NCBI RefSeq assembly: GCF_900114925.1
Contig: NZ_FOUR01000004.1
Coordinates: forward strand, 1 to 64,000
DNA: 64,000 nt
Direction: 5' to 3'
Source of the DNA: Marinobacter pelagius
GTDB taxonomy: Bacteria; Pseudomonadota; Gammaproteobacteria; Pseudomonadales; Oleiphilaceae
Numbering within the stretch: position 1 is the stretch's first letter; each line of letters begins with the position of its first letter. This document shows positions 52,213 through 63,135 of this stretch, in pieces. A program made the position numbers and the translations under genes. The notes beneath the pieces were generated by a model. That model was not told the origin of the DNA. It saw only the letters and a program-made list of their open reading frames with translations, and did not search any database.

Positions 52213-53043
52213 TCAGCTGGCCGCACGGGCCCGGACGTGAATCGGCCCCAGCGTTTCGCCCTGAACCACCTCGATCAGCTGCTCCTTGACCAGCTCCAGT
52301 GTGGCGAGGAAGGTCACCACCACGCCAAGCCGACCCTCTTCAGGGGTAAACAGGCTTTCGAAGGATACGAACCGGTCGTCCTGCAGCACAGAAAGGATGT
52401 GTGACATCCGCTCACGGGTAGACAGGATTTCCTTCTCCACGTGGTGACTGGTAAACAGATCCGCACGCTTCAGCACCCCCTGCATCGCCAGCAGCAGCTC
52501 CCGGAGATCCACATCGGGATGGGGCTGGCTGGACGGCAGCTTCGGCAATGCCGCCGATGCGCCGAAGGTATCACGCTCCATCCGGGGCAGTTCGTCGATA
52601 TCCTCGGCAGCCTGCTTGAAGCGCTCGTACTGCTGGAGCCGGCGTATCAGTTCCGCCCGGGGATCGATTTCTTCCTCATCCTCGGACTCCTGGCGCGGCA
52701 GCAACATGCGGGACTTGATCTCGGCCAGGGTGGCGGCCATCACCAGGTACTCCGCGGCCAGTTCGAAGCGCATCGCCTCCACGGCCCCGATGTAGTCCAT
52801 GTACTGCCGGGTGATCTCGCTGACATCAATATCCAGGATATTCATGTTCTGGCGACGGATCAGATACAACAGCAGGTCCAGGGGGCCTTCAAAGGCCTCC
52901 AGGAACACCGCCAGGGCATCGGGTGGAATGTACAGGTCCTTGGGAAGGTCAACGACGGGCTTGCCGGAAACCAGTGCCAGCGGCGTCTGTTCATCAGGCG
53001 TCTGTTCTGCTTCCGCTACCGTGGTGCTGGTATCGTCCGTCAT
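52213..53043 (-). CDS. scpA: Segregation and condensation protein A
   Basis: Kleisin subunit linking the two Smc heads, 276 residues. The N-terminal conserved block is FEGPLDLLLYLIRRQNMNILDIDVSEITRQYMDYI, followed by EYLVMAATLAEIKSRMLLP. The C-terminal part has the winged-helix segment near FVSFESLFTPEEGRLGVVVTFLATLELVKEQLI. The first ~25 residues are an acidic extension. Runs with scpB and rluB. Confidence 0.95.
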   Translation of the reverse strand: MTDDTSTTVAEAEQTPDEQTPLALVSGKPVVDLPKDLYIPPDALAVFLEAFEGPLDLLLYLIRRQNMNILDIDVSEITRQYMDYIGAVEAMRFELAAEYLVMAATLAEIKSRMLLPRQESEDEEEIDPRAELIRRLQQYERFKQAAEDIDELPRMERDTFGASAALPKLPSSQPHPDVDLRELLLAMQGVLKRADLFTSHHVEKEILSTRERMSHILSVLQDDRFVSFESLFTPEEGRLGVVVTFLATLELVKEQLIEVVQGETLGPIHVRARAAS

Positions 53044-53091
53044 AACCTTCCCTCGGATGACACTGACCGGGATCCGGTCAGCGGCTGATCG

Positions 53092-54306
53092 TTAGCGGTA
53101 ATGCAGCCCCATGGCTGCCCGCACTTCCTCCAGCGTATCACGGGCCGCATCCCGGGCATGCTCGCGGCCTTCCTGCAGGATGGAATGCACCAGGTCCGGG
53201 TTGTTCTCATATTCCCGGGCCCGTTCGTGCAGCGGGCGCTGCTCCTCGACAATGGCGTCGATCAGCGGCTTCTTGCAGTCGAGGCAGCCGATACCGGCAC
53301 TGCGGCATCCGGTCTGCACCCACTCCTGGGTGTCGGCATCGGAGTAGATCTTGTGCAGTGCCCAGACCGGACACTTTTCCGGCTCACCTGGATCGGTGCG
53401 GCGTACCCGCTGGGGATCGGTCTGCATGGTGCGGATCTTGTCAGCGACCGCATCCGGCGCCTCACGCAGGCCGATGTAGTTGTTATAGGACTTGGACATC
53501 TTCTGGCCGTCCAGTCCGGGCATCTTGGATTCGGGGGTCAGCAACGGCTGGGGCTCCGGCAGGATGACCTTGCCGCCACCCTCGATATAACCGTACAGAC
53601 GCTCCCGGTCACCCAGGGAGATATTCTGTTGCTCTTTCAGCAGTGCCCGGGCGGTTTCCAAAGCTTCGAGATCGCCCTCTTCCTGGTACCGCTTCTTCAG
53701 ATTCCGGTACAGCTTGGCGTTCTTCTTGCCCATCTTGACGATGGCGCCTTCCGCCTGCTCCTCGAAGCCCGGCTCCCGGCCATAGATATGGTTGAAACGA
53801 CGGGCGATCTCGCGGGTGATCTCCACGTGAGAGACCTGGTCGGCGCCCACCGGCACCTTGCCGGCCCGGTAAATCAGGATATCGGCGCTTTGCAGCAGCG
53901 GGTAACCGAGGAAGCCATAGGTGGCCAGGTCCTTCTCCCGAAGTTTCTCCTGCTGGTCCTTGAAGGTGGGAATACGCTCGAGCCAGCCCAGGGGCGTGAT
54001 CATGGACAGCAGCAGATGCAGTTCCGCGTGCTCGGGCACCTGGGACTGGATGAACATGGTGGAAGACCCCGGGTTCACACCGGCGGCCAGCCAGTCGATC
54101 ACCATGTCCCAGACACTCTGCTCGATGCCGGAAGGATCATCGTACTGGGTGGTCATAGCATGCCAGTCGGCGATGAAGAAGAAGCACTCATACTCGTGCT
54201 GGAGTTTGACCCAGTTTTTCAGCACACCGTGGTAGTGACCAAGGTGAAGCTTTCCGGTCGGACGCATGCCCGACAAAACCCGCTGCTGGGAATCTACAGA
54301 ACTCAA
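53092..54306 (-). CDS. trpS: Tryptophanyl-tRNA synthetase
   Basis: Class I synthetase charging tRNA-Trp, 404 residues. The HIGH-type motif is HLGHYHG (residues ~21-27) and the KMSKS loop is present as KMSKS near 272. It belongs to the longer branch, with the extra C-terminal RSAGIGCLDCKKPL segment, as in Pseudomonas. The start is a TTG at 54306, supported by AAGGAG at a spacing of about nine bases; there is no in-frame ATG before Met14. It precedes scpA by 48 bases and is read in the same direction. Confidence 0.95.
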   Translation of the reverse strand: MSSVDSQQRVLSGMRPTGKLHLGHYHGVLKNWVKLQHEYECFFFIADWHAMTTQYDDPSGIEQSVWDMVIDWLAAGVNPGSSTMFIQSQVPEHAELHLLLSMITPLGWLERIPTFKDQQEKLREKDLATYGFLGYPLLQSADILIYRAGKVPVGADQVSHVEITREIARRFNHIYGREPGFEEQAEGAIVKMGKKNAKLYRNLKKRYQEEGDLEALETARALLKEQQNISLGDRERLYGYIEGGGKVILPEPQPLLTPESKMPGLDGQKMSKSYNNYIGLREAPDAVADKIRTMQTDPQRVRRTDPGEPEKCPVWALHKIYSDADTQEWVQTGCRSAGIGCLDCKKPLIDAIVEEQRPLHERAREYENNPDLVHSILQEGREHARDAARDTLEEVRAAMGLHYR

Positions 54307-54410
54307 AGCACGAACTCCTTATGTTGCGAATAGTGCGCCCCGGCAAAAGAGGCTGACCGGGCATTATAGTCTGATAGCCCCTCGCCGTTAAGGATACAGG
54401 CCAAAAAACA

Positions 54411-54447
54411 AAAAACCCCCGGTCACCATCAGGTGCCGGGGGTTTTT
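54411..54447 (-). terminator. Rho-independent terminator after sucD
   Basis: A long stem (AAAAACCCCCGG with CCGGGGGTTTTT, plus inner CACC/GGTG) has U-runs on both strands. It lies 18 bases after the sucD stop and ends the TCA-cycle transcript. Confidence 0.9.
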
Positions 54448-54464
54448 CCTTCAGGAGGAAAGGC

Positions 54465-55337
54465 TTACCAGCCAGTCACTTCCTTCAGGGCCTTGCCGAT
54501 TTCGGCCAGGCTGCGTACGGTTTTTACACCGGCGTCATTCAGGGCGGCAAACTTCTCGTCTGCAGTACCCTTACCACCGGAGATGATCGCACCGGCGTGA
54601 CCCATACGCTTGCCCGGAGGCGCAGTCACACCCGCGATGTAGGAAACAACCGGCTTGGTTACGTTCTCTTTGATGAACGCAGCGGCTTCTTCCTCGGCAG
54701 TACCGCCGATCTCACCGATCATGACGATAGCCTCGGTTTCCGGATCTTCCTGCAGCAGCTTCAGGATATCGATGAAGTTGGAACCCGGAATCGGGTCACC
54801 ACCGATGCCCACACAGGTGGACTGGCCGTAGCCGAAGTCAGTGGTCTGCTTGACCGCTTCGTAAGTCAGGGTACCGGAGCGGGATACGATGCCGACCTTA
54901 CCCTTCTTGTGGATGTGGCCCGGCATGATGCCGATCTTGCACTCGTCCGGAGTGATCACGCCCGGGCAGTTCGGACCGATCATGCGAACGCCTTTACGAT
55001 CAACGTATTCTTTGGCGTACAGCATGTCGATGGTCGGGATGCCTTCGGTGATGCAGACGATCAGCTGGATGCCGGCGTCTGCCGCTTCGATGATCGCGTC
55101 CTTACAGAACGGAGCCGGCACGTAGATCACGGTGGCTTCCGCGCCGGTCGCTTCAACGGCGTCACGAACGGTGTTGAATACCGGCAGGCCCAGGTGCTCG
55201 GTGCCGCCCTTACCGGGGCTTACACCGCCAACCATCTTGGTGCCATAGGCGATGGCCTGCTCGGAGTGGAAGGTACCCTGGGAGCCGGTAAAGCCCTGGC
55301 AGATTACCTTGGTGTCTTTATTGATCAGGATGCTCAT
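54465..55337 (-). CDS. sucD: Succinyl-CoA synthetase alpha subunit
   Basis: Catalytic alpha subunit of the TCA enzyme that converts succinyl-CoA to succinate while making ATP or GTP, 290 residues. The CoA-binding Rossmann domain starts with [17 protein letters not shown]. The phosphohistidine is in the [10 protein letters not shown] segment near residue 246. It overlaps sucC by one base (TAATG). Confidence 0.97.
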   Translation of the reverse strand: MSILINKDTKVICQGFTGSQGTFHSEQAIAYGTKMVGGVSPGKGGTEHLGLPVFNTVRDAVEATGAEATVIYVPAPFCKDAIIEAADAGIQLIVCITEGIPTIDMLYAKEYVDRKGVRMIGPNCPGVITPDECKIGIMPGHIHKKGKVGIVSRSGTLTYEAVKQTTDFGYGQSTCVGIGGDPIPGSNFIDILKLLQEDPETEAIVMIGEIGGTAEEEAAAFIKENVTKPVVSYIAGVTAPPGKRMGHAGAIISGGKGTADEKFAALNDAGVKTVRSLAEIGKALKEVTGW

Positions 55338-56503
55338 TACTTACCCCCTGCGGCTTTAACGACTTGCTCTGCAGCATCCGCCAGGCTGGTGGCGGCAATG
55401 ATGTTCAGGCCACTTTCGGCCAGTACCTTGGTGCCCAGCTCGGCGTTATTACCTTCAAGGCGAACAACCACAGGAACTTTTACACCGACTTCCTTAACAG
55501 CGCCGATGATGCCCTCTGCGATCATGTCGCAGCGAACGATACCACCGAAGATGTTAACCAGAACGGCTTGAACCGCGTCGTCAGACAGGATGATCTTGAA
55601 CGCTTCGGAAACGCGCTCTTTGGTCGCGCCGCCACCTACGTCCAGGAAGTTGGCAGGCTGGCCGCCGGACAGCTTGATGATGTCCATGGTGCCCATGGCC
55701 AGACCGGCACCGTTAACCATGCAGCCGATGTTGCCTTCCAGCGCCACGTAGTTCAGTTCCCACTTGGCCGCTTCCGCTTCACGGGAATCTTCCTGGGAAG
55801 GATCGTGCATCTCGTGGATCTTCTTCTGGCGGTACAGCGCGTTGCCGTCCACACCAACCTTGGCGTCCAGGCAGTGCAGGTCACCGGCCGGAGTGATAAC
55901 CAGCGGGTTGATCTCGACCAGTGCCAGGTCAGCTTCTTCGAACAGCTTGGCCAGACCCAGGAAGATCTTGGTGAACTGACCGATCTGCTTGCCTTCCAGG
56001 CCCAGTTTGAACGCCAGCTCACGGCCCTGGTACGGCTGAGCGCCGACCAGCGGGTCGATTTCGGCCTTCAGGATCTTTTCCGGAGTCTCTTCGGCAACCT
56101 TCTCGATCTCGACACCACCTTCGGTGGATGCCATGAAGACGATACGACGGGTGCCACGGTCAACCACGGCGCCCAGGTACAGCTCTTCCTCGATGTCGGT
56201 CAGGGATTCAACCAGGATCTTGCTGACCGGCTGACCGTTCTCGTCGGTCTGGTAGGTAACCAGGTTCTTGCCCAGCCACTTCTCGGCAAACTCACGGATT
56301 TCTTCTTTGCTCTTGACCAGCTTTACACCGCCGGCCTTACCACGGCCACCCGCGTGAACCTGGGCCTTGACTACCCAGCCGTCACCGCCGATTTCGTCTG
56401 CCGCTGCTACGGCTTCCTTGGGAGTATCGCAGGCAATACCCTTGGATACGGGCAGGCCGTACTCAGCAAACAGCTGCTTGCCCTGATATTCATGCAAATT
56501 CAT
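55337..56503 (-). CDS. sucC: Succinyl-CoA synthetase beta subunit
   Basis: ATP-grasp subunit of succinyl-CoA synthetase, 388 residues, the usual length. [20 protein letters not shown] opens the protein. [11 protein letters not shown] is the nucleotide-binding loop, and GGGATKERV and [10 protein letters not shown] are conserved. Transcribed with lpd upstream and sucD downstream. Confidence 0.97.
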   Translation of the reverse strand: MNLHEYQGKQLFAEYGLPVSKGIACDTPKEAVAAADEIGGDGWVVKAQVHAGGRGKAGGVKLVKSKEEIREFAEKWLGKNLVTYQTDENGQPVSKILVESLTDIEEELYLGAVVDRGTRRIVFMASTEGGVEIEKVAEETPEKILKAEIDPLVGAQPYQGRELAFKLGLEGKQIGQFTKIFLGLAKLFEEADLALVEINPLVITPAGDLHCLDAKVGVDGNALYRQKKIHEMHDPSQEDSREAEAAKWELNYVALEGNIGCMVNGAGLAMGTMDIIKLSGGQPANFLDVGGGATKERVSEAFKIILSDDAVQAVLVNIFGGIVRCDMIAEGIIGAVKEVGVKVPVVVRLEGNNAELGTKVLAESGLNIIAATSLADAAEQVVKAAGGK

Positions 56504-56539
56504 AGTAAATGTCCCGAATTAAAGAATTCCTGGTTTGCG

Positions 56540-57985
<1,446 letters not shown>

Positions 57986-58017
57986 TTATCCCGTTCTCTG
58001 ATTCGTTAAGTGTCAGT

Positions 58018-59244
58018 TCACACGTCCAGCAGAATACGTGCCGGGTCTTCAAGCATTTCCTTGATGGCGACGAGGAACTGCACTGCTTCCTTACCATCGA
58101 TCATACGATGATCGTATGACAGCGCCAGGTACATCATCGGCAGGATTTCAACCTGGCCGTTGACCGCCATCGGGCGCTCCTGAATCTTGTGCATGCCCAG
58201 GATCGCGGTCTGCGGCGGGTTCAGGATCGGCGTGGAGATCAGCGAGCCGAAGATACCGCCGTTGGTGATGGTGAAGGTACCACCGGTCATTTCCTCGATG
58301 CCCAGCTTGCCTTCTTTGGCCTTGGTGCCGTACTCGACAATCTTCTTCTCGATGTCGGCCAGACCCATGGCGTCGGAATCGCGCAGAACCGGAACCACCA
58401 GACCACGATCGGTGGAAACGGCTACACCGATGTCCTGGTAGCCATGATAAACCATATCGTTGCCGTCGATGGATGCGTTAACCGCCGGGAAACGCTTCAG
58501 GGCTTCGGTTGCCGCCTTGGTGAAGAAGGACATGAAGCCCAGCTTGATACCGTGACGCTTCACGAAGCTGTCCTGGTACTGCTTGCGCAGCTCCATGATC
58601 GGCTTCATGTTCACTTCGTTGAAGGTGGTCAGCATGGCCGCAGTCTGCTGTGCTTCGACCAGACGCTTGGCGATGCTGGCGCGCAGACGGGTCATCGGAA
58701 CCCGCTTCTCGGGGCGCTCGCCCTGAGCCACATTGACTTCCGGCATACCAGCCGCAGCGGCCGGCTTGGCGGCGCCACCGGAGGCCTTGCTGCTGTCGAT
58801 GTGAGCCTGAACGTCTTCCTTGGTGACACGGCCATCTTTGCCGGTGCCCTTGACGGCGTTCGGATCGACATCGTTTTCCTCGGCCAGCTTGCGAGCGGCC
58901 GGGCTCAGGATAGCTTCTCCGGAAGCGGCTTCTGACTTGGCTTCTTCCTTCGGAGCTTCCTCTTTGGCTTCCGGCTTGCTTTCGGCAGGCTTGGACTCAC
59001 CCGCTGCGCCTTCCTTGAACTTGCCGATCACTTCACCGCTTTCTACGGTGTCGCCTTCACCCTTGACGATTTCCTCGATCACACCGTCAGCCGGTGCAAC
59101 CACTTCGAGGACAACCTTGTCGGTTTCGATATCGACGATCAGCTCGTCGCGGGAACAGGCTTCGCCCGGCTGCTTGTGCCAGGTCGCGACGGTACCCTCT
59201 GCGACCGACTCCGGGAAAACGGGGGCTTTAATCTCAGTTGACAT
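58018..59244 (-). CDS. sucB: Dihydrolipoamide succinyltransferase (E2)
   Basis: Core of the 2-oxoglutarate dehydrogenase complex, 408 residues. One lipoyl domain (~1-80) carries the modified Lys in ETDKVVLEV. An Ala/Glu/Lys/Pro linker follows, then the peripheral-subunit-binding domain ([20 protein letters not shown]). The catalytic acyltransferase domain has the His-Asp pair in [12 protein letters not shown]. Confidence 0.97.
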   Translation of the reverse strand: MSTEIKAPVFPESVAEGTVATWHKQPGEACSRDELIVDIETDKVVLEVVAPADGVIEEIVKGEGDTVESGEVIGKFKEGAAGESKPAESKPEAKEEAPKEEAKSEAASGEAILSPAARKLAEENDVDPNAVKGTGKDGRVTKEDVQAHIDSSKASGGAAKPAAAAGMPEVNVAQGERPEKRVPMTRLRASIAKRLVEAQQTAAMLTTFNEVNMKPIMELRKQYQDSFVKRHGIKLGFMSFFTKAATEALKRFPAVNASIDGNDMVYHGYQDIGVAVSTDRGLVVPVLRDSDAMGLADIEKKIVEYGTKAKEGKLGIEEMTGGTFTITNGGIFGSLISTPILNPPQTAILGMHKIQERPMAVNGQVEILPMMYLALSYDHRMIDGKEAVQFLVAIKEMLEDPARILLDV

Positions 59245-59269
59245 TACAAATCCTTAGTTCGGTAGCTCG

Positions 59270-62107
59270 TCAGATTTCAAACGCGTCGTTGACCAGTTTC
59301 TTCTGCTCTTCGATGTGAACAGACATATGTCCACAGGCAGGAGCAGCCGAGGCATCACGACCGGCATACTGAAGGTACAGCTTGGGGTTCAGGCGCTGCA
59401 GTGCATTACGCATGTGATGCTGGCTGCAGTACCAGGCTCCCTGGTTCATCGGCTCTTCCTGACACCAGACCACGTGCTTGAGTTTGGGGTACTGGCTCAG
59501 CAACTCGTCCAGGTCATCCCCCGGGAACGGGTACAGCTGCTCGATCCGGACGATCGCGACGTCGTCGCGCTCGTCAGCCTTTTTCTTTTCCAGAAGATCA
59601 AAGTAGACCTTGCCGCTGCACATGATCAGACGGGTAACCTTCTTCGGATCGGAAGGCTCCTTCTCGGGCAGCACTGTCTGGAAGGTACCGGAAGTCAGGT
59701 CGTCCAGTCCGGAGGTCGCTTCCTTGTGGCGGAGCAGACTCTTCGGAGTGATCGCCACCAGCGGCTTGCGCAGCGGGCGCTTCACCTGACGACGCAGCAT
59801 GTGGAAGACCTGGGACGGCGTGGTCGGCACGCACACCTGGATGTTGTGCTCCGCACACAGCTGCAGGAAGCGCTCCAGGCGAGCGGAACTGTGCTCCGGG
59901 CCCTGCCCTTCGTAACCGTGCGGCAGCAGCAGCGTCAGACCACACAGGCGGCCCCACTTGTGCTCACCGCTGGTCAGGAACTGGTCGATCACCACCTGGG
60001 CACCGTTGGCGAAGTCACCAAACTGGGCTTCCCAGACAATAAGTGCGTTCGGGGTGGTGGTGGAGTAACCGTACTCGAACGCCATGACGGCTTCTTCGGA
60101 CAGCAGCGAGTCGTAGATCTCGAACTGCGGCTGGTCGTCGGACAGATCCTGCAGAGAGATGTGGGTCGAGCCGTCTTTCTGGTTATGCAGTACCGCATGA
60201 CGGTGGGAGAAAGTACCCCGGCCCACATCCTGACCGGTCAGACGGATCGGGTGGCCTTCGTTCAGCAGCGTGGCGTAGGCCATCATCTCGCCGTAACCCC
60301 AGTTCAGGGCCAGCGCACCCGCCGTCATCTTCTCGCGATCGTTGACGATCTTGGAGACCTGACGCTGAACACTGAAACCTTCCGGAAGCGCAGTCAGCTT
60401 CTTGCCCAGCTTCTGGATCGTCTTCAGATTGACGCTGGTCTTGCACTTGGCGGTCCACTCGTGGCCCAGGTAAGGCGTCCAGTCAACGTACAGCTCGGTG
60501 TTGGGCTCCTTGACCAGCGACTTCACCACGTGCTCGCCATTGTCCAGGGCGTCACGGTATTCGGTCTCCATCTGCTTGGCTTCGTCTTCGGAGATAACAC
60601 CAGCTTCCACCAGCTGATCCGCATACAGCGCACGGGTGGTCTTCAGTTTGCGAATCTTTTCGTACATCAGCGGCTGGGTCGCAGCCGGCTCGTCGGCCTC
60701 GTTGTGACCCCGACGACGGTAACAAACCAGATCGATGACCACGTCGCCCTTGAATTCGTTGCGGTAATCCATGGCCATCTGGGTAGCGAACATGACCGCT
60801 TCAGGGTCATCAGCGTTCACGTGCAGAATCGGCGCCTGAACCATCTTGGCAACGTCGGTACAGTACTCGGTGGAACGGGCGTCTTCCTGCTTGCTGGTAG
60901 TAAAACCAACCTGGTTGTTGATGACGATGTGGATGGTACCGCCAACGCCATAGCCCCGGGTCTGGGACATCTGGAAGGTTTCCATCACCACACCCTGGCC
61001 GGCAAAGGCGGCATCACCGTGCATGACGATGGGCACGACCTGGCTGCCATCGGTATCGCCACGGCGGGTCTGGCGTGCACGCACCGAACCTTCAACCACC
61101 GGAGAGACGATTTCAAGGTGAGACGGGTTGAACGCCATGGCAAGGTGAACTTCGCCACCGGAAGTCATGACGTTGGAAGAGAAGCCCTGGTGATACTTGA
61201 CGTCCCCGGAGCCGGAGTCCGCCAGTTTCTTGCCCTCGAACTCGTCGAAGAGTTCTTTCGGGTTTTTGCCGAGTGTGTTCACCAGAACGTTCAAACGGCC
61301 ACGGTGGGCCATGCCGAGAACAATTTCTTTTGCACCATAGGAGCCTGCACGCTGGATCAGTTCATCCAGGCAGGGAATCAGGCTCTCACCGCCTTCCAGG
61401 CCGAAACGCTTGACGCCGGGGTAGCGGGAACCCAGATACTTCTCGAGTCCTTCTGCGGCGGTCAGGCGCTCGAGAATGTGCTTACGAGTGGTTGCTTCGT
61501 ATTCCGGACGTGAGCGGACCGGCTCCATACGCTGCTGGAACCAACGCTTCACACGGGTATCGACGACGTGCATGTATTCCGCGCCGATACTCTCACAATA
61601 GGTCTTGCGCAGGCCGTCAACGATATCCGAGAGCTTCATGGTCTCGGAGCCGAAGTTGAGGGAACCGGTCTGGAATTCGAGATCGAGGTCGGACTCGCCA
61701 AGTTCATGGAACCCGGGATCCAGGTCTTCTACCTGAGGACGCTGCCAAACGCCGAGGGGATCGAGTTTCGCTTCCTGGTGACCACGGAAACGGAAAGCGT
61801 TAATCATCTGGAGTACACGGATCTGCTTTTTGTCCGCGTCAGATGTGGCGCTGGCGGGAACGCCGCCGGTGGCCAGAAAACGCTGGTTGCGGGAGATGTG
61901 CTCGAACTGTTCGCGGATGGAAGAGTGGACGATATCGCGGCCGTGGTAGCCGTCAACGCTGGGAAGCTTGTCAAAGTAGCTTCGCCACTCTTCGGGAACG
62001 GCATTGGGGTCTGTCAGGTAGGTTTCGAAAAGCTGTTCAACGTAGGCAAGATTTCCACCCTGCAGGTGGGAAGTCTGCCACAACTGCTCCATTATGCTTT
62101 CGTGCAT
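59270..62107 (-). CDS. sucA: 2-oxoglutarate dehydrogenase E1 component
   Basis: Thiamine-diphosphate-dependent decarboxylase of the TCA cycle, 945 residues. The N-terminal segment (MHESIMEQLWQTSHLQGGN, then YVEQLFETYLTDPNAVPEEWR) matches the Pseudomonas protein. Other landmarks are RFGLEGGESLIPCLDE, GMAHRGRLNVL, HGDAAFAGQGVV and, near the C-terminus, QEEPMNQGAWY. It uses thiamine diphosphate, whose precursor the thiBPQ genes of this window import. Separated from sdhB by 307 bases, so it probably has its own promoter. Confidence 0.97.
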   Translation of the reverse strand: MHESIMEQLWQTSHLQGGNLAYVEQLFETYLTDPNAVPEEWRSYFDKLPSVDGYHGRDIVHSSIREQFEHISRNQRFLATGGVPASATSDADKKQIRVLQMINAFRFRGHQEAKLDPLGVWQRPQVEDLDPGFHELGESDLDLEFQTGSLNFGSETMKLSDIVDGLRKTYCESIGAEYMHVVDTRVKRWFQQRMEPVRSRPEYEATTRKHILERLTAAEGLEKYLGSRYPGVKRFGLEGGESLIPCLDELIQRAGSYGAKEIVLGMAHRGRLNVLVNTLGKNPKELFDEFEGKKLADSGSGDVKYHQGFSSNVMTSGGEVHLAMAFNPSHLEIVSPVVEGSVRARQTRRGDTDGSQVVPIVMHGDAAFAGQGVVMETFQMSQTRGYGVGGTIHIVINNQVGFTTSKQEDARSTEYCTDVAKMVQAPILHVNADDPEAVMFATQMAMDYRNEFKGDVVIDLVCYRRRGHNEADEPAATQPLMYEKIRKLKTTRALYADQLVEAGVISEDEAKQMETEYRDALDNGEHVVKSLVKEPNTELYVDWTPYLGHEWTAKCKTSVNLKTIQKLGKKLTALPEGFSVQRQVSKIVNDREKMTAGALALNWGYGEMMAYATLLNEGHPIRLTGQDVGRGTFSHRHAVLHNQKDGSTHISLQDLSDDQPQFEIYDSLLSEEAVMAFEYGYSTTTPNALIVWEAQFGDFANGAQVVIDQFLTSGEHKWGRLCGLTLLLPHGYEGQGPEHSSARLERFLQLCAEHNIQVCVPTTPSQVFHMLRRQVKRPLRKPLVAITPKSLLRHKEATSGLDDLTSGTFQTVLPEKEPSDPKKVTRLIMCSGKVYFDLLEKKKADERDDVAIVRIEQLYPFPGDDLDELLSQYPKLKHVVWCQEEPMNQGAWYCSQHHMRNALQRLNPKLYLQYAGRDASAAPACGHMSVHIEEQKKLVNDAFEI

Positions 62108-62414
62108 CTTGAATAGCTCACCTTGGGCTGGTGCGGGGAGCCGGTATGGTCGGTCAGGGGTAAAACTCAGTCAATACGGGTATCTACGGCATGACTTTGA
62201 CCACCACACGCGACACGGATGTTTTCCATTCCCCAGTGGTTTTTATACTCGGCAAGCCGCGAAAAACCTTTTAAGTTATCGTCACGGCATGCGTAGTGTG
62301 CACCCGACTAAGACTTTTGACCATAAGCCTTTGGTTGAAGGCCCCGCGTATAGCGAGGCCTTCGGGGTGCTAACCTGGTCAGAACAGTATAGCGTCTGTG
62401 TCGGAACCTGCTGA
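62108..62414. other. Intergenic region between sdhB and sucA
   Basis: 307 bases without a gene. A hairpin at 62338-62362 (AAGGCC-CGC with GCG-GGCCTT) lies 53 bases after the sdhB stop and may attenuate or end the sdh transcript. On the minus strand a TATAAA box (about 62250) in an AT-rich stretch could be the -10 of a sucA promoter, but no -35 was convincing. AAGGTGAG precedes the sucA ATG. No small gene was found. Confidence 0.5.
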
Positions 62415-63119
62415 TCAGGTCGCCCGCTGCAGCAGGAGGTTCCGGATGTGGCCGATAGCCCTTGTGGGGTTCAGACCTTTCGGACAGACACTGACACAGT
62501 TCATGATGCCCCGGCAGCGGAATACACTGAACGGATCGTCCAGGTCCGCCAGGCGCTCGGCCTGGGCGGTATCACGGCTGTCCGCCAGGAACCGGTAGGC
62601 CTGCAGCAGGCCGGCCGGGCCAATGAACTTGTCCGGGTTCCACCAGAAGGACGGACAGGAAGTGGAACAGCAGGCACAGAGAATACACTCGTACAGGCCG
62701 TCCAGCTTCTCCCGGTCTTCCGGGGACTGCAGGCGCTCGATCGCCGGCGCCGGCTTGTCGTTGATGAGGTACGGCATGACCTTTTCGTACTGCTTGTAGA
62801 ACAGGCTCATGTCAACCACCAGGTCACGGATGACCGGCAGGCCCGGCAGCGGGCGCAGCACCAGCTTGTTGTTCTTCACCACCTGGGAAACAGGCGTGAT
62901 ACAGGCCAGGCCGTTCTTGCCGTTCATGTTCATGCCGTCGGAGCCGCACACACCCTCGCGACAGGAGCGACGGTAGGACATGGTCGGATCTTTTTCCTTC
63001 ACCAGATTCAGCACGTCAAGAACCATCAGGTCCTTACCGGCGGGAATCTCTACCTCAACGTCCTGCATGTAGGGGGCGTTGTCAGTCTCGGGATTGTAAC
63101 GGTACAGGCTTACCAACAT
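62415..63119 (-). CDS. sdhB: Succinate dehydrogenase iron-sulfur subunit
   Basis: Iron-sulfur subunit of respiratory complex II, 234 residues. The three clusters are visible: [2Fe-2S] in SCREGVCGSDGMNMNGKNGLAC, [4Fe-4S] in CILCACCSTSC and [3Fe-4S] in CRGIMNCVSVCPKGLNP. Length and order are typical. It follows sdhA by 16 bases, with GGGGAGGA before its ATG. Confidence 0.97.
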   Translation of the reverse strand: MLVSLYRYNPETDNAPYMQDVEVEIPAGKDLMVLDVLNLVKEKDPTMSYRRSCREGVCGSDGMNMNGKNGLACITPVSQVVKNNKLVLRPLPGLPVIRDLVVDMSLFYKQYEKVMPYLINDKPAPAIERLQSPEDREKLDGLYECILCACCSTSCPSFWWNPDKFIGPAGLLQAYRFLADSRDTAQAERLADLDDPFSVFRCRGIMNCVSVCPKGLNPTRAIGHIRNLLLQRAT

Positions 63120-63135
63120 TCTCTACATCCTCCCC

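Noticed and set aside
59315..61513. 732-codon open frame opposite sucA
   Set aside because: Antisense shadow of sucA, whose motifs and length are complete on the minus strand.
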